30,786 bases of DNA from CAYLMG01 sp964464635 (lineage in GTDB: Bacteria; Planctomycetota; Phycisphaerae; Sedimentisphaerales; Anaerobacaceae): assembly GCA_964464635.1 (NCBI GenBank), contig CAYXGT010000023.1, positions 1 to 30,786 on the forward strand, in the 5' to 3' direction. This document shows positions 1 through 7,939 of this stretch, in pieces. The translations under genes were made by a program, and so were the position numbers. Every line of letters begins with the position of its first letter. The stretch's first letter is position 1. The notes beneath the pieces are model-generated. The model did no database searches, was not told the origin of the DNA, and worked only from the letters and a program-made list of their open reading frames with translations.

Positions 1-317
1 AGTTCTTACCGCCTGTATGCGTAAGCTTCTGGTTATTTTGAATACAATGATAAGGAATCAGACCTTATGGACACTAAAAAAATCTCTAAAAAATACTTGA
101 AATCCAACACAGCCGCTCTGTGGCAAATATTTTCTTTTGTATTGTGACTTAAGACTTGTGACGTGTGACTTATTTCTTTGTGTCTTTGAGCCTTGGTGGT
201 TTAAAAATCTGTCTAATAAAATTTTTCTCTTTTACTCCGCGTTCTCTGCCTGTCCTGAGCGTACTTGTCCTGAGTGAAATCGAAGGAGTCGAAGGGCGGA
301 CTCTGCGGTAAATATCT
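1..317. other. Intergenic, repeat-derived
   Basis: I see no convincing gene. The stretch holds word-like degenerate repeats (positions 150-210 and 230-250, of the kind seen again at 30180-30780) and a nested copy of a small hairpin element at 251-296, listed separately. It lies downstream of ftsY, and I see no clear GC-hairpin/T-run terminator for that gene. Confidence 0.5.
251..296 (+). repeat. Nested TCCTGAG/CGAAGGA hairpin elements
   Basis: The inner copy, TCCTGAGTGAAATCGAAGGA, occupies 268-287. With its CTTG lead-in (264-287) it splits a second copy whose halves are TGTCCTGAGCGTA (251-263) and GTCGAAGGG (288-296). Removing the inner unit rejoins the outer one into a normal member of the family. 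The stem is four Watson-Crick pairs (TCCT/AGGA) followed by a tandem G-A/A-G mismatch and a G-C pair. Confidence 0.6.
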
Positions 318-1241
318 TTATGCAAAAAGTGCTTCGACAAATTTTTCCGGGTCGAACTCAGCTATATCTTCCGGCTTCTCTCCCAAACCGACGAACTTTA
401 CCGGTATGTCGAGCTGGTCCTTTATCGCTATAACAATCCCGCCGCGGGCAGTCCCGTCCAGCTTTGCCAAAAATATTCCGGTGACATCGATAGCTTCGGT
501 GAACATCTTTGCCTGCGCTATTGCGTTCTGACCTGTCGTCGCATCGAGCACCAATAATACCTCGTTCGGTGTTCCCTCAATCTTCTTTGCCACAACGTCC
601 CTGATTTTTGTCAGCTCCCGCATAAGGTCTTTTTGTGTATGCAGCCTGCCCGCCGTATCGAGTATCAGAAAATCCGTATCTCTTGCGACCGCCGCCTCGC
701 ACGCATCGAACGCGACCGCCGCCGGGTCCGAGCCGCTCTTTTGTTTTACTATTTGCACGCCGATTCTTTCCGCCCAGATTGTTAATTGCTCAACCGCCGC
801 CGCCCGGAATGTATCGCACGCAGCGACAATCACTTTTTTATCGTTCCTGCTTAAAATATACCCTAATTTGGCGATACTCGTCGTTTTGCCCGAACCGTTC
901 ACGCCCGCAACTAAAATCACCGTCGGCGGATTTTGTGACAGCCGAAGCTCCCTGTCCCTTTGTGGCCAGTAGCTTTTGATATGCTCTTTCAAAAACGGCA
1001 CAATATCGTCGGTCTTCTCGATTTGCCTTTTCTTATAAGCCTCCCGCAGGTCGGTTATCAGCTTGTCGGTCGTCTCAACACCGATATCATCGATTATCAG
1101 AGTTTGCTCGAGCTCGTCAAGCAGCTCGTCGTCGATATTTCTGCCGAGACTTATTATGCTCGTCAGCGAGCTGCTTATCTTATCTCGCGTCTTGCCTAAC
1201 CGCTCCTTTATGTACTGTGCCGTTTTAGCGAAGATTCCCAT
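318..1241 (-). CDS. ftsY: Signal recognition particle receptor FtsY
   Basis: GTPase receptor for the signal recognition particle. It docks Ffh/SRP-bound ribosomes at the inner membrane for co-translational insertion. The 307-aa product has the four-helix N domain (about 1-95) and the SRP G domain: P-loop GVNGSGKT at 113-120, then the insertion-box DTFRAAA, the DTAGR motif, and the specificity motif AKLDGTARGG near the C-terminus. The long acidic A domain of E. coli FtsY is missing, as in many short bacterial FtsY proteins. The ATG start has AAAGG about 10 nt upstream on the minus strand. It is divergent from dnaA. Identification is firm from the motifs and length. Confidence 0.97.
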   Translation of the reverse strand: MGIFAKTAQYIKERLGKTRDKISSSLTSIISLGRNIDDELLDELEQTLIIDDIGVETTDKLITDLREAYKKRQIEKTDDIVPFLKEHIKSYWPQRDRELRLSQNPPTVILVAGVNGSGKTTSIAKLGYILSRNDKKVIVAACDTFRAAAVEQLTIWAERIGVQIVKQKSGSDPAAVAFDACEAAVARDTDFLILDTAGRLHTQKDLMRELTKIRDVVAKKIEGTPNEVLLVLDATTGQNAIAQAKMFTEAIDVTGIFLAKLDGTARGGIVIAIKDQLDIPVKFVGLGEKPEDIAEFDPEKFVEALFA

Positions 1242-1281
1242 ATTTGAACACCTTTGTAAGCTTCTTATCAGTAAAGCCTTA

Positions 1282-1309
1282 ATGATATTGGTATTGACGA
1301 AGATTTCAA
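1282..1309 (-). promoter_or_regulatory. Possible ftsY promoter
   Basis: Read on the minus strand, TTGAAA (1304-1309) and TATCAT (1282-1287) are separated by 16 nt, about 40 nt upstream of the ftsY start. This is a weak sigma-70-like match, inferred from sequence only. Confidence 0.3.
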
Positions 1310-1371
1310 GACATTTGCCGGTTTATCCAAATTAAAATGTATGCAAAGATTTTCAAATCAGTTTTTTTCCT

Positions 1372-1400
1372 TTGACAAAATATGACAGCAAGGTTAGATT
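1372..1400 (+). promoter_or_regulatory. Likely dnaA promoter
   Basis: TTGACA (1372-1377), a 17-nt spacer, then TAGATT (1395-1400): a good sigma-70-type promoter giving a leader of roughly 110 nt before dnaA. A single imperfect DnaA-box-like 9-mer, TTATCCAAA (1323-1331), lies upstream. One box with a mismatch is too little to call an origin or to prove autoregulation. Confidence 0.55.
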
Positions 1401-1519
1401 CCAATGTTGTTTTCAATCCGGTGTTGTGAAGCGTTTTTATTCATAGTTTTTTTAATTTCGCAGGGATGCTTGTCGGCGGAAATGCCTGTAGGCGTCTTTG
1501 ATTCAGAAGGGTTAGTTCT

Positions 1520-2839
1520 TTGGCGGCGAAGGCAGTTGAGGAAATTTTTGCTGATATAGTCGAACGCGCAAAGACGCTCGACCCTGCCAACGCACGCAAA
1601 TGGTTCGACGACCTCGCACCTGCCCGTTTTGACGGCGGCCTCCTGCTGGTTGCCTGTCCTGATACCGCCACCGTCGAATTCCTGCGCGACAATTGCAGCT
1701 CCAGTTTCACCCTTGCCGCTCAGCAGGTTACAGGCCATCTCGTTACCGTTGATTTCGACAGCTTCCCTGCCGCGAGTTTTGCTAAGAAGGCTCAGCCTAT
1801 CAACGGCGAGCTTAAGCTGCATCCCGATTACACCTTTCCTAATTTCGTTGTCGGCCCGAGCAATCGCCTCGCCAACGCATCCTGCGTCGCCGTCAGCCAG
1901 TCGCCAGGCAATACCTACAATCCGCTCTTTCTTTACGGCAATTCCGGCCTCGGCAAAACGCACCTCCTGCACGCCGTCTGCAAAGAAAGCAAAGGCAGGA
2001 ACGGCAAAATGGTAATTCAGCTTTTGAGCTGCGAAAATTTCGTCAACCGCTTCATCCGCGCAATCGAGCAGGGCAACCTCGCCGGCTTTCAAAGCCAGTT
2101 CCGCTCCGTCGATATGCTCGTCATCGACGACATCCAGTTCCTCAGTGAGCGCGAGCAGAGCCAGGAGGAATTCTTCCATACCTTCAATACCCTCTATCAC
2201 AATGGCCGGCAAATAATACTCAGCGCCGACCGCGCACCAGCCGACATCCCTGGCCTCGAAGACCGCCTTATCAGCCGGCTCAACTGGGGCCTTGTAACCC
2301 GAATCGACCCGCCCAGCCATGATACGAGGGTCGCAATCGTCCGCAAGAAGGCCCATCTTAGAGGCCTGGACGTCCCCGAATCCGTCGCAGACTACATCGC
2401 AAGAAAGGCCCAATCCAATATCAGGGAGCTCGAAGGCGCTCTTACCGCCATTTACGCAGTAGCTACGACTACCGGCTCGGAAATCACGCTCGAGCTGGCG
2501 CAGACCGCCCTTAACGGCCAGCTCGAATCCGCAGCAAGGCATATCTCCATCAGCGACATCATCGACGTTGTAACCGAGCATTTCGACGTCCGACTCGCCG
2601 ATTTGCAGAGCAAGAAGCGCAGCCAGTCCATCACACTGCCGCGTCAGATTTGTATGTACCTGGCCCGCAATCTGACTCGTCACAGCCTGGAGGAGATTGG
2701 CGGCCATCTTGGCGGCCGCGACCATACAACCGTTATGCACGCCTGCGGAAAAGTTGACGACCTGAAAAACAACGACCCCAAAATGAACGCCACCCTCTCC
2801 GACCTCGAAAGACGCATTACCCAACCATCAAAAGTTTAG
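1520..2839 (+). CDS. dnaA: Chromosomal replication initiator DnaA
   Basis: AAA+ ATPase that binds DnaA boxes and opens the origin. The 439 aa carry an N-terminal domain I/II of about 110 residues, Walker A GNSGLGKT at 140-147, Walker B LVIDDIQF, the sensor region, and the domain IV DNA-binding helix with the family signature GGRDHTTVMHA near the C-terminus. Length is normal for the family. The start is TTG at 1520, preceded by AGAAGGG at 1505-1511; no in-frame ATG gives a better start. Codons are strongly C-ending, visibly unlike the A/T-ending codons of the restriction genes that follow. No dnaN, recF or gyrB is beside it, so it is not in the classical origin cluster. Confidence 0.97.
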   Translation: MAAKAVEEIFADIVERAKTLDPANARKWFDDLAPARFDGGLLLVACPDTATVEFLRDNCSSSFTLAAQQVTGHLVTVDFDSFPAASFAKKAQPINGELKLHPDYTFPNFVVGPSNRLANASCVAVSQSPGNTYNPLFLYGNSGLGKTHLLHAVCKESKGRNGKMVIQLLSCENFVNRFIRAIEQGNLAGFQSQFRSVDMLVIDDIQFLSEREQSQEEFFHTFNTLYHNGRQIILSADRAPADIPGLEDRLISRLNWGLVTRIDPPSHDTRVAIVRKKAHLRGLDVPESVADYIARKAQSNIRELEGALTAIYAVATTTGSEITLELAQTALNGQLESAARHISISDIIDVVTEHFDVRLADLQSKKRSQSITLPRQICMYLARNLTRHSLEEIGGHLGGRDHTTVMHACGKVDDLKNNDPKMNATLSDLERRITQPSKV

Positions 2840-2841
2840 TC

Positions 2842-2875
2842 TGCCACAGAGCATACCGAGAACACAGAGATTTTA
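2842..2875. repeat. CACAGAG-type intergenic repeat
   Basis: A degenerate CCACAGAG / ACCGAGAACACAGAG word repeat immediately after dnaA. It belongs to the same style of low-complexity words seen at 28917-29070 and 30180-30780, and marks the left edge of the restriction island. Confidence 0.4.
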
Positions 2876-2879
2876 ATGT

Positions 2880-2907
2880 TTGCGGGAATTTAATTTGCGG
2901 GTAAAAT
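2880..2907 (+). promoter_or_regulatory. Possible restriction-island promoter
   Basis: TTGCGG (2880-2885), 16 nt, TAAAAT (2902-2907), inside a short direct repeat TTTGCGGG (2879-2886 and 2894-2901). It would give a leader of about 35 nt before the small ORF at 2947. Weak match. Confidence 0.3.
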
Positions 2908-2946
2908 GGGGCGATGAAGTTATCGCAATAAATACAAGAGGATATT

Positions 2947-3075
2947 ATGGCAGAGGATGCGTTTGATAAGTATCTGGAGGAGATAAACAAGGCGTATCTG
3001 CGAGGTGAAGCAACGGAGCATCCGCTAAAGGATAACCGTATTCCCTTGCAAATTATTGAGAAGGGCTTAAACTAA
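2947..3075 (+). CDS. 42-aa leader ORF, RM N-terminus-like
   Basis: An ATG with a good ribosome site (AAGAGG, 2936-2941) opens a 42-aa ORF. Its residues 6-25 (FDKYLEEINKAYLRGEATEH) resemble, from memory, the extreme N-terminus of large type IIG/ISP restriction-modification polypeptides. After that stretch the similarity stops and the frame ends at TAA 3073-3075. The next codon, TTG 3076, is the first possible start of the fused RM gene, so the two could be translationally coupled. It may be a remnant of a displaced RM gene or a genuine short leader peptide. I cannot decide between them. Confidence 0.45.
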   Translation: MAEDAFDKYLEEINKAYLRGEATEHPLKDNRIPLQIIEKGLN

Positions 3076-4940
3076 TTGCCTATGGCAAAGAAACCTTCAT
3101 CAAATTCAAAGGTTGACCATTTAGCAGAACTCAAGGCAGGATATATACTTGATTATATTAGTGGGCAACCTGTAAAGGCCACACCTGAGGAAGTCGAGGC
3201 CGTCCAAGTTTTTGCACGCCGACTGGTTGAGGATTACGGTTATCCAAAAGAGCATATTCAGACTAGGCCTCAATACAGGGTGCGCAAGCATCCATCCGAC
3301 GAAGATAAGTCCTACCCCGTGGACATCGCCGTTTTTCGGTCGTCCAAGAAGATTGAGGGCAACTTGTTTATGGTTGTAGAATGCAAAAAGAAAACACGCA
3401 AGGACGGTGTTGCCCAACTCAAGCTTTACATAGACATGTCACCTGCTGAGATTGGCGTGTGGTTCAATGGGAATGAACATAAATACTTGCACAAAGTTCA
3501 CCACAAAGATGGTTCTCGCACCTATGAGCCGTTACCTAACATTCCCAGATTTGGTCAGCGTATTGAAGATATCGGACTTTTCAAAAGGAAAGACCTTAGA
3601 AAACCATCCAATCTAAAGGCTGTATTCCGTGATATACGTAATCACCTCGCAGGTATGACGACCGGCATTACTCGTGATGAAGCTTTAGCCCAAGAAATAA
3701 TAAATATCCTTTTCTGCAAAATACTGGACGAGCAAGAAACCGAACCCAATGAGACTGTTACTTTTAGGGCAGGTGTCGGAGAAAAGCCAAAGGAGGTTCG
3801 AAAGCGAGTCTTGAATATTTTCCAACGAGTTAAAACAGCCACCTATGATGATGTTTTCGACACAAACGATACAATTAACCTTGATGATGAAAGCCTTTGT
3901 TATGTAGTTGGCGAACTCCAGAATTACTGCATTATGGAAGCCGACCGCGACGCTATCGGTGACGCCTTTGAAGTTTTCATTGGACCAGCTCTTCGCGGGT
4001 CTGAAGGCCAGTTTTTCACGCCTCGTAATGTGATCAAGATGATGGTAGAAATCCTTAATCCAAAACCAGGTGAAAAAATCATTGATCCTGCTTGTGGCTC
4101 TGGTGGTTTTCTGATTTGTGCCCTTGAACAAATTTGGGGATGCCTCAAAGAGGAAGCAAAGAAAAAAGGCTGGACTGAAAGGCAATTGTTCAAAAGGGAG
4201 GTCGAGGTCGCGACCGATTCTTTTCGTGGTGTTGATAAAGATGCTTTCCTTGCAAAGGTTTCAAAGGCTTATATGGCTCTTGTTGGTGATGGACGTGGCG
4301 GTGTCTTTTGCGCCAACTCCCTCATTAAACCCGAAGAATGGCCCAGCACAATGCAAGATAAAATCAAAATCGGTACATTTGACATCGTTCTAACCANNNN
4401 NNNNNNCCACCGTTTGGAAAGAAAATAGTTGTTAAAGGTGAACCTATATTATCTCAGTTTGAACTCGGATTTAAATGGAAACGTAACAAACAAACCAAAG
4501 AACTAGAGAAAACTGGAACACTTCATGAGGACCAGCCACCTCAAATCTTATTCCTTGAACGGTGCTTGCAACTGTTAAAACCCGGTGGTCGGCTGGGTAT
4601 TGTTTTACCAGAAGCCGTTTTTGGGATGCCCACGTATGAATATGTCGTAATCTACCTTCGGAATCGTGTAAAAATTAGAGGTGTAGTATCTATGCCCGAG
4701 TCGCTGTTCAAGACAAGCGGTAAGGGAGGGACACATGCCAAAGTCTGTATTCTTTTCTTGGAAAACACACAACCGAAACCTAAGGAGAAATGGAATATTT
4801 TTATGGCCGATGCCAAATGGTGTGGGCATGATTCACGTGCAAATCCAACTATTCGTAAAAGACCTGATGGGACAAAAATACTTCTTGATGATGTGCCATT
4901 GATCACCACCCGTTTCAAGGAGATAGTTGGCTCATGGTAG
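3076..4940 (+). CDS. Fused nuclease-N6-adenine DNA methyltransferase (RM, BcgI-like)
   Basis: Predicted restriction-modification polypeptide. Residues 1-180 look like an HsdR N-terminal nuclease domain: PVDIAVF with D83, then VVECKKK with E102-x-K104, a PD-(D/E)XK site. Residues about 190-620 are an HsdM-type adenine methyltransferase with motif I DPACGSGGFL at 337-346. The frame is interrupted only by ten Ns (4397-4406). LT sits before the gap and PPFGKK after it in another frame, so the missing bases should encode the N of NPPF (motif IV). Two real bases instead of ten give one continuous protein of about 618 aa. The start is TTG 3076 (AGAAGGG 11 nt upstream) or ATG 3082. The 3' end overlaps the S gene by 7 nt. 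It is not a pseudogene on this evidence. Confidence 0.85.
4397..4406. other. Assembly gap (10 N)
   Basis: A run of exactly ten Ns. It shifts the reading frame of the methyltransferase. Protein conservation on both sides (LT-[N]-PPF) implies that two bases, or a length congruent to 2 modulo 3, are really missing. Confidence 0.95.
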
Positions 4941-6379
4941 GCGCAGTTCAAGATCGTCTTGGCTTTTTGCTCCAAACCTCCTCTCTTCGGGAAAACATTT
5001 TCATCCCTAAATACTATAATCCTGAAATCACCTCACGACTTCATTCTTTGGCAAAAACACACAATCTTATTTGCATAAGTGACCTGGTCAGCAAAAAACA
5101 CCTCTCTGTAGACACAGGTGATGAAATTGGAAAAATGGCGTATGGCACAGGTGATATCCCATTTGTTCGAACTTCGGATATAAGTAACTGGGAAATCATA
5201 ACCGAACCCAAACAAGGTGTTAGCGAAGAAATCTATGGGTTTTATGCAAATAAACAAGATGTTCAATCTGGTGACATTTTTTTCGTAAGGGACGGAACGT
5301 ATCTTATCGGGCAAACCTGTTTGCTTACAGAGCAAGATTTGCCATGTTTATATCAGTCTCATATCCTAAAATTCCGGATATCTGAATCGTCCCCGATTAC
5401 TAATTCCCTCTTGCTTGCATGTCTTAACGCGCCCATTGTCAAGCAGCAAATCCGTTCAAAACAGTTTACGGCTGACATTATTGATACTCTCGGCAATCGA
5501 TATAAGGAAATAGTTCTCCCCATACCAAAATCTACTACTTTGAAAAACCGTATCGCGAAGGAAGTACAATCTAATATAACTGACCGTATCTCATTTCGCG
5601 AAAAAATCAGAAAGATTCCCTTGTGGGTCGAGGGAATAATTTCAGACCTCGATTCATCTCTTCCAGAAGATTGGTCTTGGCGAAGTGAACTAGCGGGGAA
5701 TCACGGTTTTGTTCGTAACGTATCAGCAATTCAAGGGAATGTTTTTATACCAAAGTACTATGATCCATTAATAGCGGCAGACCTTCATTGCTTAGCCAAA
5801 TCGCATGAAATAGTTTCTTTAGGAGAACTTGTAAAATGCCGTGCAATTGAGTGGGCTACAGGCATTGAAATCGGCAAAATGGCTTATGGAACGGGCTACA
5901 TTCCTTTCATTCGGACGTCGGACATTTCCAACTGGGAACTTAAAGGGGACCCGAAACAAAACGTCAGCGATGAAATCTATGAGGAAAATAAGCAAGACGT
6001 GCAAGCTGAAGATATTTTAGTCGTCCGGGATGGAACATATCTTGTAGGCACATCATGTATCCTGACTCAGCATGATACTATGATTCTTTATTGCGGAGGC
6101 ATCTATAAGTTGCGAGTCAAGGATAAGAAGAAACTAGACCCATATTTGTTGCTATCCCTTTTAAATACGCCTATTGTTCGTCGTCAAATGAGGTCTAAGC
6201 AATTCACTCGCGATATTATCGATACACTTGGCAAGAGACTTTTCGAGATTATGTTGCCGATTCCCAAAAATGCTGAAACCCGTAAACGAATCGTTGAGGA
6301 AACGCGGCGGGTAATTGAAAAAAGAGTTCAGTTGCGAAACCGGGCAAAAGAAATTGCTATCGAGGTCGAAGGGATTTAA
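4934..6379 (+). CDS. Type I/IIB specificity subunit (HsdS-like)
   Basis: DNA-recognition subunit expected to direct the adjoining fused nuclease-methyltransferase. The 481 aa consist of two similar halves (about 20-235 and 260-481). Each opens with FIPKYY, carries GKMAYGTG, RTSDISNWE and VRDGTYL, then RSKQFT and DIIDTLG, and ends with a charged helix (coiled-coil-like spacer). This is the usual TRD1-helix-TRD2-helix plan, but here even the recognition domains look alike (roughly half of the residues match by eye), which suggests a near-symmetric bipartite target. ATG 4934 overlaps the methyltransferase stop (4938-4940), a typical coupled arrangement. Confidence 0.85.
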   Translation: MVGAVQDRLGFLLQTSSLRENIFIPKYYNPEITSRLHSLAKTHNLICISDLVSKKHLSVDTGDEIGKMAYGTGDIPFVRTSDISNWEIITEPKQGVSEEIYGFYANKQDVQSGDIFFVRDGTYLIGQTCLLTEQDLPCLYQSHILKFRISESSPITNSLLLACLNAPIVKQQIRSKQFTADIIDTLGNRYKEIVLPIPKSTTLKNRIAKEVQSNITDRISFREKIRKIPLWVEGIISDLDSSLPEDWSWRSELAGNHGFVRNVSAIQGNVFIPKYYDPLIAADLHCLAKSHEIVSLGELVKCRAIEWATGIEIGKMAYGTGYIPFIRTSDISNWELKGDPKQNVSDEIYEENKQDVQAEDILVVRDGTYLVGTSCILTQHDTMILYCGGIYKLRVKDKKKLDPYLLLSLLNTPIVRRQMRSKQFTRDIIDTLGKRLFEIMLPIPKNAETRKRIVEETRRVIEKRVQLRNRAKEIAIEVEGI

Positions 6380-6489
6380 CATCCTCGCAACGGCTACCTT
6401 GAGGCGATAGAAGAAATGTAGTTGAATAAATTTTGAATGCAATACAGGAAAGTCAATGAATGAACTAAAATAACAGAGGAGAAATTGCC

Positions 6490-7518
6490 ATGGCAATATG
6501 GTTAGTTAGAGCGGGTGCGAGAGGCCAACAACAAGAATGGGCCCTTGTTAAAGGCCAGGCAGTCATTGGCTGGGATCAAATGGGTGATTTGTCTAAGTTC
6601 AATACGCGAGAGGAGATGTTAGACGGCTTGCGCAAGGCCTACCCCGACGCTCAGCCAGCGAGGTTATACAATTATCGAGGACAACTTTGGGCTTTTGCAA
6701 AACGCATTCAGACTGGAGATTTGGTCGTCCTACCATTAAAAGGACAAGATGCCATAGCGATTGGTAAAGTGACAGGAGATTATAAGTATCGGCCGGACAG
6801 TCCGCCGGATGCAAGACACACAAGAGACGTAGAATGGATTCAACAAGATATCCCACGCAGCCGTTTCGACCAAGACCTGCTTTATTCACTCGGTGCGTTT
6901 ATGACCGTTTGTCGGATACAACGAAATAACGCAGAAGCACGCATTAAGGCGATATTGGAGGGCAAGACTCCTCCGCCGATAACAGGCGGTGATGAAGCAG
7001 AAGAGGTAACAGATGAGAGTATAGGATCGTTGTTAGACCTTGCTGATAATGCAAGTACGCAGATTAGCTCATGGATTGCACAGAAGTTCACCGGACATCG
7101 ACTTGCGGATTTGGTCAATGCGGTTTTGGAGGCACAGGGATATGTAACAGAGTTATCAAATCCGGGGCCTGATGGCGGTGTGGATATAATTGCAGGCCGG
7201 GGACCGATGGGATTTGACCCGCCACGCTTACTCGTACAAGTCAAGGGAGGTGATATACAACAAGATATCAAGATTCTACGTGAACTAAAGGGGATTATGA
7301 AGGATTTCAGGGCAGAGCAGGGACTTCTTGTGGCGTGGGGTGGATTCAAACGAACAGTCATTACCAGCGCGAGGCAGGATTTCTTTGAACTTCGGCTTTG
7401 GGATGCGGGGGATGTGGTCGAAAATGTCTTGCGATATTATGAGAGTTTTCCTGAGGAACTTAAAGCAGACCTGCCATTAAAGCGAATTTGGGTGCTGGTC
7501 CAAGAGACAGATTCATAG
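6490..7518 (+). CDS. Mrr-type nuclease with EVE/PUA-like N-terminus
   Basis: Predicted restriction endonuclease of 342 aa. The C-terminal half (about 200-320) has the Mrr catalytic fold: E214 in the first helix, D232 in PDGGVDIIA, and the Q250-x-K252 pair in LLVQVKGG. This is the variant PD-(D/E)XK site of Mrr proteins. The N-terminal 155 residues resemble EVE/PUA-like modules that read modified bases in McrB/Mrr-type systems (family knowledge; similarity judged by eye). It has a strong ribosome site (GAGGAG, 6477-6482) and its own ATG, 110 nt behind the S gene on the same strand. The likely role is cutting foreign, possibly modified DNA alongside the RM.S pair. Confidence 0.75.
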   Translation: MAIWLVRAGARGQQQEWALVKGQAVIGWDQMGDLSKFNTREEMLDGLRKAYPDAQPARLYNYRGQLWAFAKRIQTGDLVVLPLKGQDAIAIGKVTGDYKYRPDSPPDARHTRDVEWIQQDIPRSRFDQDLLYSLGAFMTVCRIQRNNAEARIKAILEGKTPPPITGGDEAEEVTDESIGSLLDLADNASTQISSWIAQKFTGHRLADLVNAVLEAQGYVTELSNPGPDGGVDIIAGRGPMGFDPPRLLVQVKGGDIQQDIKILRELKGIMKDFRAEQGLLVAWGGFKRTVITSARQDFFELRLWDAGDVVENVLRYYESFPEELKADLPLKRIWVLVQETDS

Positions 7519-7534
7519 AGAGAACCTACTGCGG

Positions 7535-7552
7535 AGGACGGGGAAACGTCCT
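7535..7552 (+). promoter_or_regulatory. Hairpin in the translation start region
   Basis: AGGACG-GGGAAA-CGTCCT forms a perfect 6-bp stem with a 6-nt loop, ending 8 nt before the ATG at 7561. The only purine-rich ribosome-site candidate (GGAGG, 7533-7537) lies partly in the stem, so folding could limit translation of the small gene. Confidence 0.45.
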
Positions 7553-7560
7553 TTGGAACT

Positions 7561-7818
7561 ATGAAAGCGTTATACAAACATAAGAAGAGCGGGGATATAT
7601 TCGCAATAGAGACGGGCGAGGCGGGAGAGGTCATATCGACGGCTGGTCCGCTTTTAATGAAAGAACTTGACCCTGAACGGCTGGATTATGACAATTACTT
7701 CAATGAAGAAATCAAGGCTAAAATAAAGGATTTTATCCTGCTGTCAAAGGCAGAATATCTTGAAATACTGAGGAAAAATGGTTTCATTATTCAGGAAAGC
7801 CAGAAATATTTATTTTAA
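7561..7818 (+). CDS. Small protein of unknown function, 85 aa
   Basis: I do not recognise the family. The protein is soluble and charged with no signal peptide or membrane segment. An N-terminal portion (KHKKSGDIFAIET) looks like a beta-hairpin; the C-terminal part is helical and acidic/basic (FNEEIKAKIKDFILLSKAEY). It follows the Mrr-type gene by 42 nt on the same strand and is the last gene of the restriction island, so it could be an accessory or control protein, but nothing in the sequence proves this. Confidence 0.6.
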   Translation: MKALYKHKKSGDIFAIETGEAGEVISTAGPLLMKELDPERLDYDNYFNEEIKAKIKDFILLSKAEYLEILRKNGFIIQESQKYLF

Positions 7819-7939
7819 GAAATCCTTCGATAATCGGGGGTTATTGTGGTCAAATAAAAAAATTTAATTTTCATTGAATTTATCGCCTTAATTGGTATAA
7901 TACCCCTGTGTGTTAGAAAACACCATGTCCGTCGACTTG

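Noticed and set aside
67..147. Possible 26-aa ORF (MDTKKISKKYLKSN...) with AAGGA upstream
   Set aside because: Too short, with a poorly spaced ribosome site and no recognisable similarity; it runs into repeat-like sequence.
1323..1331. DnaA-box-like TTATCCAAA near dnaA, possible origin
   Set aside because: A single box with a mismatch; no cluster of boxes and no dnaN or other origin genes nearby.
1394..2824. Long antisense frame of 476 codons opposite dnaA
   Set aside because: A shadow of the GC-rich codon pattern of dnaA; no domain is recognisable and dnaA is certain.
4407..4565. Methyltransferase as a frameshifted pseudogene
   Set aside because: The frame break coincides exactly with the ten-N gap and conserved residues continue on both sides.
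7874..7901. Promoter-like TTGAAT-N16-TATAAT
   Set aside because: The same word (TTGAAT..TATCGCCTTAATT) recurs near 30633, so it is part of a repeat, and no gene follows. Kept only as a note in the spacer description.
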